The position numbers were made by a program, and so were the translations under genes. From Candidatus Methylomirabilis sp. (GTDB lineage Bacteria > DYJV01), in NCBI GenBank assembly GCA_020722945.1, contig DYJV01000033.1, forward strand, positions 14,854 to 24,813: a stretch of 9,960 bases of DNA, in the 5' to 3' direction. The notes beneath the pieces were generated by a model, which saw only the letters and a program-made list of their open reading frames with translations, made no database searches and was not told the origin of the DNA. Below are positions 6,985 through 9,960 of this stretch, piece after piece (within the stretch, counting starts at the first letter, position 1; each line of letters opens with the position of its first letter).

Positions 6985-8718
6985 TTAGCCGACTATAACT
7001 CTCGGAGTCAACATTTGGTGATGTGGGCAAACTGAAGTAGGATTTTGATACGCAGCTTCAGCAAATGTTGTCAAATATTTTCTAACTTTATCAAAAGATA
7101 CTATCTCATCTATAAAACCTTTTTGAGCACAATATATAGGTCTTGATTTTGCATAATACTCTTTTGCAAGAGCATTCATTTTGTCTATCGTAGGCTGTAA
7201 ATCTTTTCCAGCTTCTTTATCTTTTACAAGTCTTCTTGCAAATGTAGCTGTAGAAGCTGTCTCTCCGTGCATTACATATATCTCTGTTGTAGGAACTCCT
7301 ATTGTAAAAGCATTGTTCCTATTGCCTTGTGGTCCACCCATAATGTAGTGAGCAGCAGCAGAACCTTTTCTCACGACTACACACATCATAGGAACTTGAG
7401 AAGATTCAATTGAGTATATAAGTGATTGTCCAATACCGAGAAGCTCAGCCTGCTCAGCAATATCACCAACATCAATTCCTGAAGTGTCTTGTAACCAAAT
7501 TACAGGCATTCTATCTCTACCGCACAATGTAACAAATTCGTTCATTTTTATTAAACCTTGTCTGTAAATTTTTCCACCAATACCAATGTATTGTCCATTT
7601 GCATATTCAGGGTATTTTGCACCGAGAAAGCCCTGTCTGTTAGCAATAACACCAACAGGAAGACCATTCATCTTAGCAATACCACAATATACTTCTGGGC
7701 CATATGATGGTTTAAATTCAAGATGCTCACTCCCATCAAATAATCTTGATAAAACTTCATCCATATTGTAAACCATCTTTTGGTTGAATGGAATAAGGTA
7801 GTTTAGGTCATCTTGAGAGAATTTGGGCTCTTTAGGAGTATCAACTCTAAATATCTCTGGATTGTATGAAGGGTATTTAGCAAGATAATCTTTAATAGCA
7901 TCCAATACACCCTCTTCTGTATCAAATACTTTTTTAAAGAAACCTGTCTGATCGTGATGTATCTTGGTGCTTCCTGGTGGAACAGCCTTAAATTTTTTGG
8001 TAGCTTCTATAAGCTGCTCTGCACCTTGGATATCAAAATTCCCTTTTGGAGCCATACCACTAACAATACCGCCCCCACCAACAGCCATATTAGCATTTTT
8101 ATGTGCAAATATGGTAGCAGGACTTATTGCGTGATAACCACCACCAGCAGGGTTTGTCCCATAAACACCTACAATAACAGGGATACCCTTTTGTATAAGT
8201 TCGGCATGTCTAAAAAATGTTCTCCCGCCTGATCTTCTTCCTGCGTAAACCTCTTCCTGCTCAGCAAGACTAACTCCTGAGCAGTTTAGTATCCAAACAA
8301 GTGGAATTCTTAATGTTTCTGCAATATCTTGTGCTCTGAATATATTTTCACTCTGTCCAGGGATCCATGCACCAGCAACAACTTTGTTATTTGAAGCTAT
8401 AAGTGATACCCATTTGCCTGATATCTTTGCAAGACCATTGATAACTCCTGTTGAGCCGTATTGATTGAAAGCAGGATCATATAAAGAGTTGAGTGGAATA
8501 AATTCATCGCAGATATAGTTGATTCTTTCAAATGCAGTTTTCTCGCCTCTTTTGTAAACTTGCTCATCAGGTGAGCCTGCATTTTTAGCTTTTTCAAGAG
8601 CTTCAAGAACCTCCTTCTCAACTTTTTTGATATTAGCAATATCATCTGCTGCCTTTTGTCTCTGTTTTTCTGTCAACTCTTTTCCAAATGGTTTCATTTG
8701 TTTAAAATACTTCCACAT
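6985..8718 (-). CDS. GcdA-type biotin-dependent carboxyltransferase (glutaconyl-CoA decarboxylase alpha-like)
   Basis: A 577-residue acyl-CoA carboxyltransferase with two crotonase-fold halves. Such proteins move CO2 between an acyl-CoA and biotin. The N-half oxyanion region GTNPAGGGYH lies at 187-196, the C-half GSAAAHYIMGG at 452-462. From memory, the sequence and length closely follow the alpha subunit of Acidaminococcus glutaconyl-CoA decarboxylase (about 587 residues), for example NCSGV (145-149), ELIQKGIPVIVGVYGTNP (173-190) and the EAAYQNP--VCPHHQM end (554-569). It differs from the shorter MccB/PccB type. As GcdA it would take CO2 off glutaconyl-CoA and pass it to biotin for a sodium-pumping membrane subunit. 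With a biotin carboxylase it could instead carboxylate, e.g. methylcrotonyl-CoA. Neither partner is in the window. It starts at ATG behind AAAAGGAGG. Family is very sure; substrate and direction are open. Confidence 0.93.
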   Translation of the reverse strand: MWKYFKQMKPFGKELTEKQRQKAADDIANIKKVEKEVLEALEKAKNAGSPDEQVYKRGEKTAFERINYICDEFIPLNSLYDPAFNQYGSTGVINGLAKISGKWVSLIASNNKVVAGAWIPGQSENIFRAQDIAETLRIPLVWILNCSGVSLAEQEEVYAGRRSGGRTFFRHAELIQKGIPVIVGVYGTNPAGGGYHAISPATIFAHKNANMAVGGGGIVSGMAPKGNFDIQGAEQLIEATKKFKAVPPGSTKIHHDQTGFFKKVFDTEEGVLDAIKDYLAKYPSYNPEIFRVDTPKEPKFSQDDLNYLIPFNQKMVYNMDEVLSRLFDGSEHLEFKPSYGPEVYCGIAKMNGLPVGVIANRQGFLGAKYPEYANGQYIGIGGKIYRQGLIKMNEFVTLCGRDRMPVIWLQDTSGIDVGDIAEQAELLGIGQSLIYSIESSQVPMMCVVVRKGSAAAHYIMGGPQGNRNNAFTIGVPTTEIYVMHGETASTATFARRLVKDKEAGKDLQPTIDKMNALAKEYYAKSRPIYCAQKGFIDEIVSFDKVRKYLTTFAEAAYQNPTSVCPHHQMLTPRVIVG

Positions 8719-8765
8719 AACAACCTCCTTTTATTGTATAAAATAATCTACCATCAATTCAATTA

Positions 8766-8811
8766 CCCTGAAAAATTTAGAAATTATGTATAATATATGA
8801 TACAATCAGGG
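8766..8811. repeat. Nested inverted repeat between hydratase and carboxyltransferase genes
   Basis: CCCTGA (8766-8771) pairs with TCAGGG (8806-8811), and inside it GTAT (8788-8791) pairs with ATAC (8800-8803). It lies in the middle of a 147-base gap in an otherwise tight operon. There is no T-run after it on either strand, so it is not an ordinary terminator. An operator or RNA-processing site is possible but unproven. Confidence 0.35.
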
Positions 8812-8865
8812 ATATATGATGTAAGTTTCCACTTTTGAATGCAAAAAAATTGCCAAATATAGTGG

Positions 8866-9648
8866 TTATTCACCCTTATACTGAGGTTTTCTCTTCTCTT
8901 TAAAAGCTTCCAACCCTTCAATCCTATCTTTTGTAGGGATAAGAATATTGTAGCATTGGGTTTCAAAAGCAAGTCCAGTATAAATATCAGCTTCACTACC
9001 ATAATTGATAGCCATTTTTGCCTGTTCAACAGCAATAGGTCCATTTTGACAAATTGCATCTGCCATTTGAAGAGCTTCAGTCATGAGGTTTTCTGGGGCA
9101 ACTACCTTGTTTACCATATTTATCTCGTAAGCCTCATCAGCATTAATACGTTTTGCAAGAAAGATTAGCTCCTTTGCCTTGCCTTTACCAACTGCCCTTA
9201 CTAATCTCTGTGTCCCGCCAGCACCAGGTATAATTGCCAAAGAAGTTTCTGTGAGACCCATTTTAGCAGTAGATGATGCAATCCGTATGTCACTTGCAAG
9301 AGCAAGCTCTGTCCCTCCACCAAGAGCAATACCGTTAATAGCAGCAATTACAGGTTTGGGAAGATACTCTACAGCAGTAAATGTAGTTCTTATTGTAAAG
9401 ATATATCTTTTAACATCATCAGGTGATAGTTCTCTTCTCTCTTTGAGATCTGCACCTGAACAGAAAGCTTTGTCCCCAGCTCCTGTGATGATAATTACCC
9501 TTATACCTTTATCAAAGTTAGCCTCAGTAATAAAATGATTAAGCTCTTTTAACATTCCAAAATTAAGAGAGTTCATACTTTCAGGTCTATTGAGAGTTAG
9601 AATTGCAGTAAGGGCTTTCTGTTCAACTTTTATAAATTGGTAATCCAT
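8866..9648 (-). CDS. Enoyl-CoA hydratase, AUH/LiuC (methylglutaconyl-CoA hydratase)-like
   Basis: A 260-residue crotonase-family enzyme that adds water to a 2-enoyl-CoA. The oxyanion hole is formed by Ala66 in SGADLKE (64-70) and Gly111 in ALGGGTEL (108-115). Both catalytic glutamates of true hydratases are present: Glu114 and Glu134, twenty residues apart as in rat mitochondrial hydratase (Glu144/Glu164). The stretch AKMGLTETSLAIIPGAGGT (128-146) and the C-terminal IPTKDR-EGL-AFKEKR---YKGE pattern (237-260) are strikingly like human AUH, a methylglutaconyl-CoA hydratase. General short-chain enoyl-CoA hydratases of anaerobes can share these features, so crotonyl-CoA remains possible. The ATG lies behind a perfect AAAGGAGG. 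It is the first gene of the minus-strand set, 147 bases before the carboxyltransferase gene. Product pairing with the lyase-like gene supports a hydration step to HMG-CoA or a similar intermediate. Confidence 0.93.
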   Translation of the reverse strand: MDYQFIKVEQKALTAILTLNRPESMNSLNFGMLKELNHFITEANFDKGIRVIIITGAGDKAFCSGADLKERRELSPDDVKRYIFTIRTTFTAVEYLPKPVIAAINGIALGGGTELALASDIRIASSTAKMGLTETSLAIIPGAGGTQRLVRAVGKGKAKELIFLAKRINADEAYEINMVNKVVAPENLMTEALQMADAICQNGPIAVEQAKMAINYGSEADIYTGLAFETQCYNILIPTKDRIEGLEAFKEKRKPQYKGE

Positions 9649-9705
9649 AAGATTTCCTCCTTTAAGATAATTTTATACAATAGAAAAATTAATTATATTA
9701 ATCAT

Positions 9706-9734
9706 ATTATAAATTTGGTAGAAAAGCAATAAAA
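9706..9734 (-). promoter_or_regulatory. Possible promoter of the acyl-CoA operon
   Basis: On the minus strand a perfect TATAAT (complement of 9706-9711) stands about 58 bases before the hydratase start codon. At 17 bases spacing the -35 position reads only TTTTAT, a poor match, and in such AT-rich DNA a TATAAT can occur by chance. This is a tentative site. Confidence 0.25.
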
Positions 9735-9781
9735 ATTACGTAAACTGTAAAATATCGTAGGAGTGAAAGCACTTGATCTCA

Positions 9782-9803
9782 AATAAAAAATCTCTTTTTT
9801 ATT
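9782..9803. repeat. A/T dyad adjoining the first double-hairpin element
   Basis: AATAAAAAA (9782-9790) and TTTTTTATT (9795-9803) form a perfect 9-bp A/T stem with a TCTC loop. Its right arm ends on the ATT that opens the first double-hairpin element. The second element has a less perfect A/T dyad at the same place, so the dyad may be part of the repeat unit. Confidence 0.5.
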
Positions 9804-9845
9804 CCCCTCTGCTCAAGGGGTGGCATCGTCAGATGACGGGGTGGT
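9801..9845. repeat. REP-like double-hairpin element, copy 1
   Basis: A 45-base element. It opens with ATTCCCCTCT, closes with CGGGGTGGT, and contains two small hairpins: CCCCT/AGGGG (9804-9808 with 9816-9820) and CGTC/GACG (9827-9830 with 9835-9838). It matches copy 2 in both ends and in layout, while loop and second-stem sequences differ. This looks like a dispersed extragenic palindromic element rather than coding DNA. Confidence 0.7.
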
Positions 9846-9854
9846 GGTTATTAA

Positions 9855-9882
9855 TGTTGAATTTTGAATGTTTAATTTTGAA
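9855..9882 (+). repeat. 14-bp tandem repeat, two units
   Basis: Units 9855-9868 (TGTTGAATTTTGAA) and 9869-9882 (TGTTTAATTTTGAA) differ at one position. They lie between the two double-hairpin elements and are directly followed by TTGACAACGG. No coding potential is seen. Confidence 0.6.
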
Positions 9883-9911
9883 TTGACAACGGATAATTAT
9901 TTTTTTTAAAA

Positions 9912-9952
9912 ATTCCCCTCTACGGAGGGGTGCCGCAAAGCGGCGGGGTGGT
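9912..9952. repeat. REP-like double-hairpin element, copy 2
   Basis: A 41-base direct repeat of the element at 9801, in the same orientation. It opens with ATTCCCCTCT, forms CCCCTC/GAGGGG (9915-9920 with 9925-9930) with a TACG loop and CCGC/GCGG (9933-9936 with 9940-9943), and closes with CGGGGTGGT. The second stem differs from copy 1 on both arms yet still pairs, which means the structure rather than the base sequence is kept. Confidence 0.72.
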
Positions 9953-9960
9953 CATTCTTT

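Larger units (their letters stand above)
9649..9960. other. Non-coding region with repeat elements
   Basis: A stretch of 312 bases without a supportable gene on either strand. From left to right it holds the hydratase ribosome binding site, a very AT-rich segment with a tentative leftward promoter, an A/T dyad (9782-9803), a double-hairpin element, a 14-bp tandem repeat, and a second double-hairpin element that nearly reaches the window edge. The GC-rich hairpins contrast sharply with the AT-rich surroundings. Confidence 0.8.

Noticed and set aside
9179-9538. A 119-codon plus-strand open frame inside the hydratase gene
   Set aside because: It is antisense to conserved crotonase motifs including both catalytic glutamates, and has no recognisable domain of its own.
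9801-9952. CRISPR array at the right edge
   Set aside because: There are only two imperfect copies, each with internal hairpins and differing stems, and the spacer is itself a tandem repeat. This fits a REP-like element and not a CRISPR repeat-spacer pattern.

Overview
The window is AT-rich DNA from a bacterium with strong AAGGAGG-type ribosome binding sites, short intergenic gaps and A/T-biased codons. Family content (a TorD-type chaperone, a glutaconyl-CoA-decarboxylase-type carboxyltransferase, long-form HisG, TTG starts) suggests an anaerobic or respiratory bacterium, possibly Deferribacterota. That placement is inference from overall character, not from a marker gene.

Left half, plus strand (1-5911). 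A good sigma70-type promoter drives a small exported one-TPR protein with a Gly-rich tail ending in Cys, closed by an intrinsic terminator. Next is a short TorD-family molybdoenzyme chaperone, overlapping by one base a DinG/YoaA-type iron-sulfur helicase. Then come tyrosyl-tRNA synthetase, long-form ATP phosphoribosyltransferase (hisG, TTG start) and an HMG-CoA-lyase-family enzyme (TTG start), closely packed and probably at least partly co-transcribed.

Right half, minus strand (9648 down to 5943). Three acyl-CoA genes read leftward: an enoyl-CoA hydratase resembling the AUH/LiuC methylglutaconyl-CoA hydratase group, a 577-residue biotin-dependent carboxyltransferase of the glutaconyl-CoA decarboxylase alpha (GcdA) type, and a second HMG-CoA-lyase-family protein. 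The set parallels the leucine/isovalerate route (methylcrotonyl-CoA, methylglutaconyl-CoA, HMG-CoA, acetoacetate plus acetyl-CoA). However, the carboxyltransferase is GcdA-like, and the minus-strand lyase has Gln where the family has its catalytic Cys. The convergent plus-strand lyase keeps the full catalytic set. No biotin carboxylase, biotin carrier or membrane decarboxylase subunit is in the window. The two lyase genes converge on one hairpin whose U-tract faces the minus-strand transcript.

Right edge (9649-9960). There is no gene here. The stretch holds a possible promoter for the acyl-CoA operon and two diverged copies of a REP-like double-hairpin element, separated by a 14-bp tandem repeat. 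I see no CRISPR array, tRNA, rRNA, insertion sequence or phage gene.
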